From Acidobacteriota bacterium (GTDB lineage: Bacteria > Pseudomonadota > Alphaproteobacteria > Caulobacterales > Hyphomonadaceae): a stretch of 64,000 nt of DNA. Shown here in pieces: positions 33,626 through 42,743 of this stretch. The notes under the pieces are model-generated. The model was not told the origin of the DNA and did no database searches. It saw nothing but the letters and a program-made list of their open reading frames with translations. The position numbers and the translations under genes were made by a program. Numbering within the stretch: position 1 is the stretch's first letter; each line of letters begins with the position of its first letter. Where the stretch lies: contig JADJRB010000002.1 in the NCBI GenBank assembly GCA_016712445.1, forward strand, positions 310,001-374,000, in the 5' to 3' direction.

Positions 33626-35040
33626 TGTCAAACCAGTATGATCTGATCGTCATCGGTTCCGGCCCGGGCGGCTATGTTGCGGCGATCCGCGCAAGTCAGC
33701 TCGGCATGAAGACGGCCATCGTCGAGCGCGAGAGCCTTGGCGGCATCTGTCTCAACTGGGGCTGCATTCCGACGAAGGCGCTGCTGCGGTCGGCCGAAGT
33801 GCTGCATCTGGCAAAGCACGCCAAGGATTTCGGCCTGAAGATCGACAATGTCGATTTCGACCTGGACGCCGTCGTGAAGCGTTCGCGGGCCGTGGCTTCG
33901 CAACTGTCGAACGGCGTCAAGTTCCTGATGAAGAAGAACAAGATCGACGTGATCGAAGGCACGGCGCGCCTCGAGAAGGGAGCGCCGGCTCCGAAAGTCA
34001 TCGTCAAAGGCAAGGATGGCAAGGATACGGCTTACCAATCGAAGCACGTGATGCTCGCCACTGGCGCCCGCGCGCGTGACATTCCGCAGGCGGGCCTCGT
34101 GGCGGATGGCAAGCTGATCTGGACCTACCGCGAGGCGATGACGCCGGACGTGACGCCGAAACGCCTGCTGGTCATCGGTTCCGGCGCCATCGGGATCGAG
34201 TTTGCGAGCTTCTATAACGAGCTCGGCTCTGAAGTGACGGTCTGCGAAGTGATGGAGCGTATCCTGCCGGTGGAGGATGCCGAGATTTCGGCGCTGGCGG
34301 AGAAGGACTTCAAGAAGCAAGGCCTGAACATCCTGACCGGCGCGAAGGTTGAGAACCTGAAAGCCGGCAAGACGACTGTGACCGCCGACATCACGACCAA
34401 GGACGGCAAGAAGGAAACGAAGGAATTCGACCGGGCGATCCTCGCCGTCGGTATTGTCGGCAACGTTGAAAACCTCGGACTGGAAGCGCTCGGCGTGAAG
34501 ATCGACAAGACGCATGTCGTTGTCGACGGCTTCGGCAAGACCGGCGTGCCGGGCCTTTATGCGATCGGCGACCTGACGGGACCGCCTTGGCTTGCGCACA
34601 AGGCGAGCCATGAAGGCGTGGTCTGCGTAGAGGGCATCCATGGCAAGAACCACGCCGAGCCGTTCGATGCTTCCAACGTGCCCGGCTGCACGTATTCGCA
34701 CCCGCAGGTGGCGAGTGTCGGCCTGACCGAAGCCGCCGCGAAAGCGAAGGGGTTTGACGTCAAGGTCGGACGGTTCCCGTTCATCGGCAATGGCAAGGCG
34801 ATTGCGATGGGCGAAGTGAACGGCATGGTGAAAACCGTGTTCGACAAGAAGACCGGCGAACTGCTCGGCGCACACATGATCGGCGCCGAAGTCACCGAAC
34901 TCATCCAGGGCTATGTGATCGCGCGGCAAGGTGAACTCACGGAACTGGATCTGGCGCACACGATCTTTGCCCACCCGACAATTTCGGAAACCATGCACGA
35001 AGCTGTGCTCGACGCAGAAGGCCGGGCGCTGCACATCTGA
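33625..35040 (+). CDS. lpdA: Dihydrolipoyl dehydrogenase (E3)
   Basis: E3 reoxidises dihydrolipoamide with FAD and NAD for the PDH complex. The 471-residue protein has the FAD motif DLIVIGSGPGGYVAAIRAS, redox disulphide GGICLNWGCIPTKALL, the NAD-binding LLVIGSGAIGIEFASFY, a second FAD contact (GLYAIGDLTGPPWLAHKA) and the C-terminal His-Glu pair in HTIFAHPTISETMHEAVLDA. The ATG at 33625 overlaps the lipoprotein stop (TGATG) and gives the standard start. It is the last gene of the pdh operon. Confidence 0.97.
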   Translation: MSNQYDLIVIGSGPGGYVAAIRASQLGMKTAIVERESLGGICLNWGCIPTKALLRSAEVLHLAKHAKDFGLKIDNVDFDLDAVVKRSRAVASQLSNGVKFLMKKNKIDVIEGTARLEKGAPAPKVIVKGKDGKDTAYQSKHVMLATGARARDIPQAGLVADGKLIWTYREAMTPDVTPKRLLVIGSGAIGIEFASFYNELGSEVTVCEVMERILPVEDAEISALAEKDFKKQGLNILTGAKVENLKAGKTTVTADITTKDGKKETKEFDRAILAVGIVGNVENLGLEALGVKIDKTHVVVDGFGKTGVPGLYAIGDLTGPPWLAHKASHEGVVCVEGIHGKNHAEPFDASNVPGCTYSHPQVASVGLTEAAAKAKGFDVKVGRFPFIGNGKAIAMGEVNGMVKTVFDKKTGELLGAHMIGAEVTELIQGYVIARQGELTELDLAHTIFAHPTISETMHEAVLDAEGRALHI

Positions 35041-35116
35041 GCGCACGAACTCGCGGCTTGCGGGCAGGGCCCCGCGCCTGTTACCCAAGACCTCTGGGCA
35101 AAGGCGGAGGCGCGGC

Positions 35117-36250
35117 ATGCGGATCAGGTTGTGGGCGTTGGCAGGCGCGGTCTTGCTGGCCGCGTGTTCCCGGAATGATGTGGCGCCCACCCCGGCAGAG
35201 GCGGCGCAAATCACCTTGCCGCCCGCACGCGAAGGCGTGGTGGCCGACCGGTTCGCACGCATGGCGCTGGACTGTATCCACCGCGAGTACCCGAACAAGA
35301 TCAGCCACGTCCTGAATTCGGCCGATGATGTCGGCGCGCCGCACGAGCTTTTTCCAGCGTTCCACGGTTGCTATGACTGGCATTCATCCGTGCACGGCCA
35401 CTGGCTGCTGGTGCGCCTGTTGAACGCCGATCCGGATACGCCCTTCCGGCAGGCCATCATCGAGTCGCTGGGTCGCAGCTTTACGCCGGAAAATATCGCG
35501 GGCGAACTTGCATACTTCCAGGCGCCGGACCGGGCGAGCTTCGAGCGTCCTTACGGCACGGCCTGGTTCCTGCAGCTGATGACCGAGCTGCGGCAGGCAG
35601 ACTTTCCGGAAGCCGCAGGCTGGATCAGCGCATTGGAGCCGCTCGAAGGTTTCATCCGGGGCCAGACGATGGATTGGCTTACGAAGCTGGTCTATCCGAT
35701 CCGCATCGGCACTCACAACCAGACCGCTTTCGCTTTCGGCCTGATGCTGGATTGGGCCGACGAGGCTGGTGACACGGAGTTCCGCGCGGCGCTCGCCGCA
35801 AAGGCGCTCGCCTTCCACCAGGATGATGTAAACTGTCCGCTGGCCTATGAGCCGTCTGGTGAGGATTTCCTGTCGCCTTGCCTGATGGAGGCGGACCTGA
35901 TGCGCCGTGTGCTGGCGGAGCAGGCGTTTGCCGAATGGCTGACGGCGTTCCTGCCACAGATCCCCCTTGACGGCAGCGCCGACTGGCTTGCGCCCGGTAT
36001 CGTGCTTGATGCAACCGACGGAAAGCTTGTGCACCTCGACGGCGTCAACCTTTCGCGCGCCTGGGCGATGGAAGGCATCGCGGCGGCGTTGCCGGCTGAT
36101 GACGCCCGCCGCGCCTCGCTGTTGGCAGCGGCGGCGGTTCACAAGGAAACAGGGATCGCGGCCGTCAGTGACGCGCACTATTCCGGCGGCCACTGGCTGG
36201 CGAGTTTCGCAACGTACCTCGAAACAAAGAGAGGCTTGCCGCAGAAATGA
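35117..36250 (+). CDS. DUF2891 domain lipoprotein
   Basis: A 377-residue protein with a lipoprotein signal, MRIRLWALAGAVLLAACSRND (lipobox LAAC, Cys17), and a DUF2891 body: ALDCIHREYPNKISHVL...LFPAFHGCYDWHSSVHGHWLL, RPYGTAWFLQLMTEL, and IRIGTHNQTAFAFGLMLDWA. The fold is probably an alpha/alpha barrel; function is unknown. GGAGG lies 7 nt before the ATG at 35117. An open frame upstream inside lpdA is not used. Its stop overlaps the NRAMP start as ATGA, so it belongs to the 5-oxoproline operon, suggesting a periplasmic or surface role in handling pyroglutamyl or glutamyl compounds (inference). Confidence 0.85.
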   Translation: MRIRLWALAGAVLLAACSRNDVAPTPAEAAQITLPPAREGVVADRFARMALDCIHREYPNKISHVLNSADDVGAPHELFPAFHGCYDWHSSVHGHWLLVRLLNADPDTPFRQAIIESLGRSFTPENIAGELAYFQAPDRASFERPYGTAWFLQLMTELRQADFPEAAGWISALEPLEGFIRGQTMDWLTKLVYPIRIGTHNQTAFAFGLMLDWADEAGDTEFRAALAAKALAFHQDDVNCPLAYEPSGEDFLSPCLMEADLMRRVLAEQAFAEWLTAFLPQIPLDGSADWLAPGIVLDATDGKLVHLDGVNLSRAWAMEGIAAALPADDARRASLLAAAAVHKETGIAAVSDAHYSGGHWLASFATYLETKRGLPQK

Positions 36251-37455
36251 AGTTGCAGGTCGGCCCCGGCGCGCTGGTTGCGGCAGCCTTCATCGGGCCG
36301 GGCACGGTCACCGCCTGCACGCTGGCGGGTGCAAATTTTGGCTATGCGCTTCTTTGGGCGCTGGTCTTTGCAACAGCGGCGACGGTCATTCTGCAAGAGA
36401 TGTCTGCGCGGCTCGGCGTGGTCGCGGGGGTCGGTCTTGGAGAGGCGTTGATGGTGGGCGCCGGCAACGCGGCAATGAAGCTTGCCGTATCGGCCCTTGT
36501 GCTGACAGCGCTGGTGCTCGGCAATGCCGCTTATCAAGCCGGTAACCTGACAGGCGGCGCGCTCGGGGGCGAGGCCTTGCTGAGTGCTGCGGCACCGGAC
36601 CGTCGCGTTATCGTGTTGGGTCTCGCTGTGCTTGCGGCGGGATTGCTTTTTTCTGGCAGCTACAAAGTGCTGGAGCGGGTGTTGATCGCATTGGTCATCC
36701 TCATGAGCCTCTCATTCGCAGGCAGCGTGCTCGTCACGCGCCCGGATATTGCAAAACTGTTTGCGGGGCTTCTACCCGCCATCCCCGAGGGCGGGCTGTT
36801 CACGGCGATAGCGCTCATCGGCACCACGATCGTGCCCTACAACCTTTTCCTCCATGCCTCGACCGCCCGCGAGCGGTGGGCGGGCGGCGGCGAGCCTGCC
36901 CTCGTGGCGGCCCGGCGCGACACACAGGTCTCCGTAGGGCTCGGCGGTCTCATCTCGATCTTCATTCTCGTGACGGCTGCGGCGAGTCTGTTTTCGTCCG
37001 GCCTGGTCATCAAGTCCGGCGCCGATCTCGCGGCCGCGATCGAACCGGCGTACGGGCATGTCGCGCGTTACCTGGTCGGGACAGGCCTGCTTGCAGCGGG
37101 GCTCAGTTCGGCGATCACCGCGCCGATGGCCGCCGCCTATGCCGTCTGCGAACTCACGCGCCAGCCGCCGCGCGGCCTTGTCTTTCGGATTGTGGCTTTG
37201 ACGGTCCTTGCCACGGGCGCCGGCGTTGCGCTGCTCGGCTTCAATCCGTTGACGATCATTCTGACGGCGCAAGTGGCGAATGGCATCCTCTTGCCGGTTG
37301 TCGCGATTTTCCTGCTGATCGCCATGAACCGGCGCAGCCTGCTGGGCGGTCATGTGAATTCGCCGGTTCAGAATTTCCTCGGTGGGTGTGTGTTGCTGGT
37401 CACCATCTGCCTCGGCGCCCGACTGGTCCTGCGCGCAGCAGGCATCTGGCCATGA
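36247..37455 (+). CDS. NRAMP-family transporter of the pxp operon (YcsG-like)
   Basis: A 402-residue NRAMP/SLC11-type integral membrane protein with about 11 hydrophobic segments. The start reads GPGALVAAAFIGPGTVTACTLAGANFGYALLWAL, where classical Mn/Fe transporters have a DPGN metal motif; here it is GPGTV, so metal binding through Asp and Asn is lost. TM6-like TTIVPYNLFLHAS is retained. Bacillus subtilis ycsG, an NRAMP homologue beside the 5-oxoprolinase genes, is the nearest analogy. A solute other than metal, such as 5-oxoproline, is possible. It overlaps neighbours on both sides by ATGA. Confidence 0.85.
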   Translation: MKLQVGPGALVAAAFIGPGTVTACTLAGANFGYALLWALVFATAATVILQEMSARLGVVAGVGLGEALMVGAGNAAMKLAVSALVLTALVLGNAAYQAGNLTGGALGGEALLSAAAPDRRVIVLGLAVLAAGLLFSGSYKVLERVLIALVILMSLSFAGSVLVTRPDIAKLFAGLLPAIPEGGLFTAIALIGTTIVPYNLFLHASTARERWAGGGEPALVAARRDTQVSVGLGGLISIFILVTAAASLFSSGLVIKSGADLAAAIEPAYGHVARYLVGTGLLAAGLSSAITAPMAAAYAVCELTRQPPRGLVFRIVALTVLATGAGVALLGFNPLTIILTAQVANGILLPVVAIFLLIAMNRRSLLGGHVNSPVQNFLGGCVLLVTICLGARLVLRAAGIWP

Positions 37456-38204
37456 ATCGTGCGATTTGCCTCAACGCCGATCTTGGCGAACTGCCAGGCG
37501 CGAGGGGACGGGCGCTAGACGCAGAGATGCTGGCTGTCGTCACACGCTGCAATATTGCCTGCGGCGGACACGCCGGCGACGAGGAATCGATGCGTGAGAC
37601 CTTGCGCTGCGCGGCCGTGAATGGTGTTCGAAGCGGCGCACACCCATCTTATCCCGATATCGAGCATTTCGGCCGTCGCTCGTTGACCATGCCGCGCGAG
37701 GCGCTTGCGGCGGCCCTGTCGCAGCAGGTGGCAGCGCTCGTCGCCATCGCAGCTGAGGAGGGCGTGCGGCTCGCGCACCTCAAGGCGCACGGGGCGCTCT
37801 ACAATGATGCGGCGCTGGATGGCGACCTGGCAGTCTTGATTGCAAACCTCGCAAGATCATCGGGTATCGGAGAGGTCATCGGTCCGCCGAAGGGGGTAAT
37901 GCGGCAGGCGGTCGAAGCGGCAGGCTTGAGGTTTGTCGCGGAAGGGTTTGCTGACCGCAGCTATGAGACCGACGGCACGCTGACGCCGCGCGCGCTGCCC
38001 GGCGCCGTGCTCGAGAATTCGGAAGGCATGCTGGAGCAGGCACTGGGCTTCATTCAAGAGGCGGCGGTTCGAGTGCGCGGCGGAGGCAGGATCGAGCTCT
38101 CCATCGATACGCTGTGCCTGCACGGAGATACGCCCGGCGCAGCTGAGCATGCGCGCGCAATCAGACGGGGTCTCGAAGCGGCCGGGATCGAGGTGCGTGC
38201 ATGA
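37452..38204 (+). CDS. pxpA: 5-oxoprolinase subunit PxpA (LamB/YcsF family)
   Basis: PxpA with PxpB and PxpC hydrolyses 5-oxo-L-proline to glutamate at the cost of ATP. The 250-residue protein has the family signature NADLGELPG...TRCNIACGGHAGDEESMRETL, GAHPSYPDIEHFGRRSL and LAHLKAHGALYNDA. The ATG at 37452 overlaps the NRAMP stop (ATGA); the frame is open for 190 codons further upstream but only as a shadow of the NRAMP gene. It overlaps pxpB by 4 nt. Confidence 0.95.
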   Translation: MNRAICLNADLGELPGARGRALDAEMLAVVTRCNIACGGHAGDEESMRETLRCAAVNGVRSGAHPSYPDIEHFGRRSLTMPREALAAALSQQVAALVAIAAEEGVRLAHLKAHGALYNDAALDGDLAVLIANLARSSGIGEVIGPPKGVMRQAVEAAGLRFVAEGFADRSYETDGTLTPRALPGAVLENSEGMLEQALGFIQEAAVRVRGGGRIELSIDTLCLHGDTPGAAEHARAIRRGLEAAGIEVRA

Positions 38205-38842
38205 TTGCGGAAGCGTTCGAAATCGTCCCCTGCGGCGACGACGCCTTCCGCGTGCTGTGCGGTCCGGGTGCCGTCCGTCATGCGCTTGCCGATCGGCTCC
38301 GAGGAACCGGCGAATGGGTGTCGGTAGTCGTCGGAAAACGGAACGTGACCGTCGAATACGATCCGCATACGGAGCGCGGTTTTGAGGCGAGCGACCGGCT
38401 GAAGGAGTGTATTGCTACGCCGGGTGCATCGTCCGTGGCTGTGGGACGCCACCACGTTCTGGAGGCGGAATTTGGCGGGCTCGCCGGGCCCGATCTCGAC
38501 GCGCTGGCGGACCGCCTCGGTGTGACCGAGGCCGAACTTGTCGGACGCATTGAGGGATCGAAGCTCGAAGTCGATATGCTCGGTTTCACGCCAGGTTTCG
38601 CGTATGTTGCGGGGCTGGACGCTTCCCTCGAAGCCGAAAGGCTCGCGAACCCGCGGCAACGTGTTGATGCGGGATCGATTGGGCTGATCACGGGGCAGAT
38701 CGGATTGTACGCGCTTGCGGGGCCAGCCGGCTGGCCCATCGTAGGGCGCGTGCTGCAGCCATTGTTCGACCGCTCAGCGGCGGACCCGTTTGTGTTGAAG
38801 GCGGGGGATACGCTGACGTTGCGCGGCCCGCGCGTGCCATGA
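38201..38842 (+). CDS. pxpB: 5-oxoprolinase subunit PxpB (KipI family)
   Basis: A 213-residue KipI/allophanate hydrolase-subunit-1-like protein. Typical blocks are present: VEYDPHT, MLGFTPGFAYVAGLD and the C-terminal GWPIVGRVLQPLFDRSAADPFVLKAGDTLTLR. It forms the complex with PxpC needed for 5-oxoproline hydrolysis; the same family was first seen as the KinA inhibitor KipI. It overlaps pxpA and pxpC by ATGA, so stoichiometric translation is likely. Confidence 0.95.
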   Translation: MIAEAFEIVPCGDDAFRVLCGPGAVRHALADRLRGTGEWVSVVVGKRNVTVEYDPHTERGFEASDRLKECIATPGASSVAVGRHHVLEAEFGGLAGPDLDALADRLGVTEAELVGRIEGSKLEVDMLGFTPGFAYVAGLDASLEAERLANPRQRVDAGSIGLITGQIGLYALAGPAGWPIVGRVLQPLFDRSAADPFVLKAGDTLTLRGPRVP

Positions 38843-39765
38843 AGCTTCTGGTCTTGAACCCCGGCGTGCAGGCAACGCTGCAGGCAGAGCCGCGTCTGGG
38901 CTTTCGCCACGCCGGCGTGCCCTCAAGCGGCCCGGCCGATGCTGTCTCCATGGCGCTCGCCAACCGCCTTGTGGGCAATCCACCCCATGCGCCATGCCTC
39001 GAAATTTCGAATGGTCCGGCATCCTTCCGGTTTGAATCGGCAGTGCAAGCAGGGCTCGTCGGTGCCCGGACGAATGCGAAACTCGATGAGCAGCCTGCCG
39101 GCATGCACGAAACGCTCACCGTTCCGGAAGGGGCGGTGCTGGAGATTGGTGCGATGTCCATGGGGGCGCGCGTTTATCTATCGGTTCGGGGCGGCTTCGA
39201 AGCCAGCGCGTTCATTGGGTCGCGTTCGACCTATACGCCTGCGGGATTCGGCGGCTTCCAGGGCAGGGCGCTGGCGGCGGGCGACCGGCTGGAATGGCGC
39301 GCAGCCAACGCTGCGGACGCTGTTTCAACGCCTCTGGAACTCCGCCTGTGGCCCACCTCAAGCTACGCGCTCAGGGCGGTTGCCGGTCCCGACGCAGGAC
39401 CGGATAGAGCGGTCAACTTGCAGGGGACCTTCCGTATCACGGGACGGACGAGTCGCATGGGCGCCGAACTTTCGGGCGATTTTCCAGCTGGGCGTGCAGG
39501 CGGGCTGATCCCGAGCTCGGCTGTGTTTCCAGGCGCGCTTCAGGTGACGCCCGAGGGGCGGGGTTTCCTTCTGCTGGCGGACGGCCAGACGACCGGCGGC
39601 TATCCGCACCTGCTTCAGGTGGTGCGTGCGGACCGTCATTTGCTGGGCCAGCTGCGGCCGGGAGACTCACTCCGCTTTCTGACGGTTTCGCAGGTGCAGG
39701 CCGAAGAGGTCCTGCGCGCCAAGCAAGCCTTGCTGGCGCGCTGGATACCGGACTTCCGTCTGTGA
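38839..39765 (+). CDS. pxpC: 5-oxoprolinase subunit PxpC (biotin-dependent carboxyltransferase-like, KipA family)
   Basis: A 308-residue KipA/allophanate hydrolase-subunit-2-like protein with LGFRHAGVPSSGPADAVSMALANRLVGN, GGFEASAFIGSRSTY, FAG-type strand blocks and ADGQTTGGYPHLLQVVRADRHLLGQLRPGD. It is the last gene of the 5-oxoproline operon, which supplies glutamate from pyroglutamate, a damage product of glutamine and of peptide termini. Its stop codon is directly adjacent to the stop of the convergent TonB-dependent receptor gene, so no classical terminator can lie between them. Confidence 0.95.
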   Translation: MKLLVLNPGVQATLQAEPRLGFRHAGVPSSGPADAVSMALANRLVGNPPHAPCLEISNGPASFRFESAVQAGLVGARTNAKLDEQPAGMHETLTVPEGAVLEIGAMSMGARVYLSVRGGFEASAFIGSRSTYTPAGFGGFQGRALAAGDRLEWRAANAADAVSTPLELRLWPTSSYALRAVAGPDAGPDRAVNLQGTFRITGRTSRMGAELSGDFPAGRAGGLIPSSAVFPGALQVTPEGRGFLLLADGQTTGGYPHLLQVVRADRHLLGQLRPGDSLRFLTVSQVQAEEVLRAKQALLARWIPDFRL

Positions 39766-41811
39766 TCAGAAGGTGACGCGCAGTCCGGCGCGCACGTTGC
39801 GGCCGGGAAGCGGGAGATAATCCTTGAGGACCGACGTGGCCGCGCGCGCCTCCTCATCGGTGGCATTGCGCACATCCACGAAAACCTGCGTGCCGTCGCC
39901 GCCATAGCCGAGTTCGGCAAGATTCAGGGCCGCGCGCAGCGAAACAAGCGTGTAGCTGTCAGTCGGCAATTGGCCGATGCCGGCGTCGGACTGGTCCGCG
40001 GCCCATTCAGCGCCGGCGCCGAGTTCGAAAAGTCTCCAGCTTGCGGTCGCCTCGGCCGACACGCGCAAGGGCGGTACGAAAGGAACAGCAGTTCCGGTGT
40101 CAAGTTTTGCGTCGACGAAATCGATGCCACCTTTCAAATGCCAGTCGGCGCCGAAAACTGCATCGTCAAACCAGGCGTCGCCATAGATTTCCGCTCCCTT
40201 GAACACAGCGTCGGCCTGCGAAAAGACAAAGACAGGGAGACCGTCGATTTCGCTTTCGGGTCCGCTGCCCGCATCGGCGGCGCCGGGTGTCAGGTAGATG
40301 AAATCCGAAAAGCCGGTGCGGAAGATGTTCACGCCGATCGAATAGCGATCCAGCTTCCAGCGCAGCGAGCCTTCGAGGTTCAGACCGCGCTCCTTGTCGA
40401 GGCTGGCATCGCCGACTTCGAATTGGCGCGTTGCGAGGTGCGGGCCGAACGCAAACAGTTCACTCTCGTTCGGAGCGCGCTCAGTGTAGCTGGCCTGAAC
40501 GCCGGCAAACCAGCCAGTATCGGAGTGGATGTGCGCGCCAGCTGAACCGCTGAACAGGTCGAATTCGGCTTCGCCAAAGTCACGATTGTCGTGCTTGACC
40601 CGTTCGGCGCGCAAGCCGCCCTCGAGGCCAAATCCGTTGTCCCAGTCGCGTGCCTCATAAAGAAACAAGGCGCGCGCGTCACTGTCGGTCGGCGCGATAA
40701 AGGCTTCATCGCCAACGGTGCTCAGCTCTTTCTGCATCAGCTGAACGCCGAGCGCACCTTCGAACCCGGCGAACGCATGATCGAGCTCGCCTCGGGCTTC
40801 GATGCCGTGCGTATCGAAAATCGTGCCTGGCTCGCCGGGGCCCTCAAACTCCGTGTGCGAATAATCCGCGTAGGCAACCGATCCGGAGAGGCGCTTGAGT
40901 ACGTCACCGCCGAGATCCACGCCCGCGCGGGCATCGTAGCGGGTCTGGTCGAGATCGATGAACGGTTGGGCGTCATCTTCAGGAAGGAGTCCGTAGGTGG
41001 CCTGCTGGTTCCGCACGGCCAATCCCGCGAAGCCGAAGGCGCCAACGTAGGAGACGCCTGCACCGAGTGATTGCGTATCGAGGAATGAATTCGAAACGGA
41101 ACCGCGTTCGTCGTCCGCCGGGTCGCTGCCGCTCAAGGCTTCAAGCGCGCGTTGGCGTGACGACTTTACATATCCCGGGACATCATAGTCGCCAAAATCG
41201 CGGGTGGCTGCAGACAGGGCGAGCACGAATGGTCCGCGCGCGCCGCGTAAACGTCCGGCAAGTTCCGTTCCATTGTTGACGCTGCCATAGGCCGCCAGCG
41301 CGTCTCCTTCGAAAGCCTTCTCGGGCAGCGATTCGGAGATCAGCCCATCAATGACGTTGACGACCCCGCCGATAGCCTGTCCTCCGTAGGCGAGCGCCGC
41401 CGGGCCGCGCAGGATCTCGATCTTTTCGGCGTCGATGCCGTCGGCGGCCACCTGGTGATCGGGACTGGCGGCGGAGACATCGATGACGCCGATACCGTTC
41501 GTCAGCACCTGCACCCGCTCGGCGCCCAGTCCGCGCAGCACCGGGCGGCTGGCGCCCTGTCCGAAAGACGTGGACGCAATGCCGGGTTCGCCCGACAGGC
41601 TGTCGCCCAGCGTCGAGGCGAGGTCCGCGACGATATCTGCCCGATCGAGGGCGGTGGCGTTGCCAACCAGTTCGTCGCTGGCCCTGTCCGGCCCCGGCGC
41701 CGATGTGATGAGCACCGTTTCAAGCCGGCGATCGGCTTCGTCCTCCTGCGCAAAAGCTGCGCCCATGAGGGCATGCGTCGAGAGGGCAGTCGCCAGGAGG
41801 GCGCGTTTCAT
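39766..41811 (-). CDS. TonB-dependent outer membrane receptor, ZnuD-like
   Basis: A 681-residue TonB-dependent receptor. A signal peptide (about 1-21, ending AFAQ) is followed by a plug domain with RPVLRGLGAERVQVLTNGIGVIDVSAASPDHQVAADGIDAEKIEILRGPAALAYGGQAIGGVVNVID, the pattern of zinc receptors such as ZnuD. The barrel domain ends with a C-terminal Phe (RVTF). No His-rich loop is obvious in the plug. Zinc is the best guess for cargo. A Zur-like AT-rich site lies just upstream, but no ABC transporter or regulator gene is next to it. Confidence 0.85.
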   Translation of the reverse strand: MKRALLATALSTHALMGAAFAQEDEADRRLETVLITSAPGPDRASDELVGNATALDRADIVADLASTLGDSLSGEPGIASTSFGQGASRPVLRGLGAERVQVLTNGIGVIDVSAASPDHQVAADGIDAEKIEILRGPAALAYGGQAIGGVVNVIDGLISESLPEKAFEGDALAAYGSVNNGTELAGRLRGARGPFVLALSAATRDFGDYDVPGYVKSSRQRALEALSGSDPADDERGSVSNSFLDTQSLGAGVSYVGAFGFAGLAVRNQQATYGLLPEDDAQPFIDLDQTRYDARAGVDLGGDVLKRLSGSVAYADYSHTEFEGPGEPGTIFDTHGIEARGELDHAFAGFEGALGVQLMQKELSTVGDEAFIAPTDSDARALFLYEARDWDNGFGLEGGLRAERVKHDNRDFGEAEFDLFSGSAGAHIHSDTGWFAGVQASYTERAPNESELFAFGPHLATRQFEVGDASLDKERGLNLEGSLRWKLDRYSIGVNIFRTGFSDFIYLTPGAADAGSGPESEIDGLPVFVFSQADAVFKGAEIYGDAWFDDAVFGADWHLKGGIDFVDAKLDTGTAVPFVPPLRVSAEATASWRLFELGAGAEWAADQSDAGIGQLPTDSYTLVSLRAALNLAELGYGGDGTQVFVDVRNATDEEARAATSVLKDYLPLPGRNVRAGLRVTF

Positions 41812-41826
41812 GGGAGGTCTCGCTAC

Positions 41827-41846
41827 AATGTTATATCGTTACGTTT
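41827..41846 (-). promoter_or_regulatory. Candidate Zur-type operator upstream of the TonB receptor
   Basis: On the minus strand, AAACGTAAC-GA-TATAACATT is an AT-rich imperfect palindrome 15-35 nt before the receptor ATG. It resembles Zur/Fur-family boxes of the ATGTTATAnnnTAACAT type, but one half-site is degenerate. Support comes mainly from the ZnuD-like identity of the gene. Confidence 0.3.
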
Positions 41847-41920
41847 ATCGGTCGAGCGTAGGGATGCAAGCCTTTTTTTGCGGCGAGCAGGTCAGACCTT
41901 TTTAAATTGAAGCGCGCGCG

Positions 41921-42664
41921 TCAGGCGGAGCTGCCGTCAACGCGCAGGAGCGATCCTGTCGTGAAGCTGGAACTGGGGCTCGCGAGATAAAGCGCTGCCG
42001 TAATGATCTCTTCCGGGTAACCCGGCCGGCCCATGGCGTTGTCGGCGGTCTGGCGCATTTGCTCCGGCCAGGCCTTCGAAATGTCGGTCAGGAACGGCCC
42101 TGGACAGATCGTGTTGACCCGCACTTTCGGGCCATACTCATGCGCGAGCGACAGGCTCATGGCATTGAGCGCAGCTTTCGCTGAGCCGTAGGGCACGACG
42201 TAAGGCAGCGGCACGAGGCTGCCCGAGGACGAGATGTTGATGATGCTGCCGCCGTCACCATCGGCCATCCGCTTGGCCACCTGGCTGGCGAGGCGGAACG
42301 GCCCCTTGAAATTGAGGTTCAAGACGCTGTCAAACAGGCTTTCGGTCACCTCATGGCTGGCCATGCGCGGGCCGGACCCCGCATTGTTGACGAGCACGTC
42401 GACCTTGCCGAACTTCGCATAGGTCGCTTCGATCAGGGCGTCGATGTCGTCCCACCGGCCGCAATGGGCGGCATGCGCGTAGGCCTTGCGGCCAAGCGCG
42501 CGGACTTCGTCGGCGACCGCTTCGCAGGCATCAAGCTTGCGGCTTGCGATGACGATGTCGGCGCCATGCTGCGCGAAGGCTTTGACCATCTGATAGCCCA
42601 GGCCCCGGCTGCCACCGGTCACGAGGGCAACTTTGCCGGTCAGATCGAAATAGGGGCTGGTCAT
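41921..42664 (-). CDS. SDR-family oxidoreductase
   Basis: A 247-residue classical short-chain dehydrogenase/reductase. The cofactor motif TGGSRGLGYQ, NNAG (VLVNNAGSGPRM), a Ser in NISSSGSLVPLP and YGSAK (YxxxK) are all in place, with PGPFLTDISKAWPE after the active site. An Arg near the end of strand 2 (ASRKLDACEAV) favours NADP. The substrate cannot be named. It stands alone, 79 nt downstream of the NhaC gene on the same strand. Confidence 0.9.
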   Translation of the reverse strand: MTSPYFDLTGKVALVTGGSRGLGYQMVKAFAQHGADIVIASRKLDACEAVADEVRALGRKAYAHAAHCGRWDDIDALIEATYAKFGKVDVLVNNAGSGPRMASHEVTESLFDSVLNLNFKGPFRLASQVAKRMADGDGGSIINISSSGSLVPLPYVVPYGSAKAALNAMSLSLAHEYGPKVRVNTICPGPFLTDISKAWPEQMRQTADNAMGRPGYPEEIITAALYLASPSSSFTTGSLLRVDGSSA

Positions 42665-42743
42665 GGTTCAATCCTCGCATCTTTTCTCGCAGTGTTGGGG
42701 GCGGCCCGCGCCAGATCAATCCATGCCCGCGCGGCAAGCCGCG

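Noticed and set aside
33628..35298. A 556-codon minus-strand open frame opposite lpdA
   Set aside because: lpdA is unmistakable on the plus strand. The antisense frame has no recognisable motif and arises from GC-rich codon bias.
36876..37451. N-terminal extension of pxpA inside the NRAMP gene
   Set aside because: The residues are an out-of-frame copy of the transporter. PxpA homology starts at the ATG at 37452, which overlaps the NRAMP stop.
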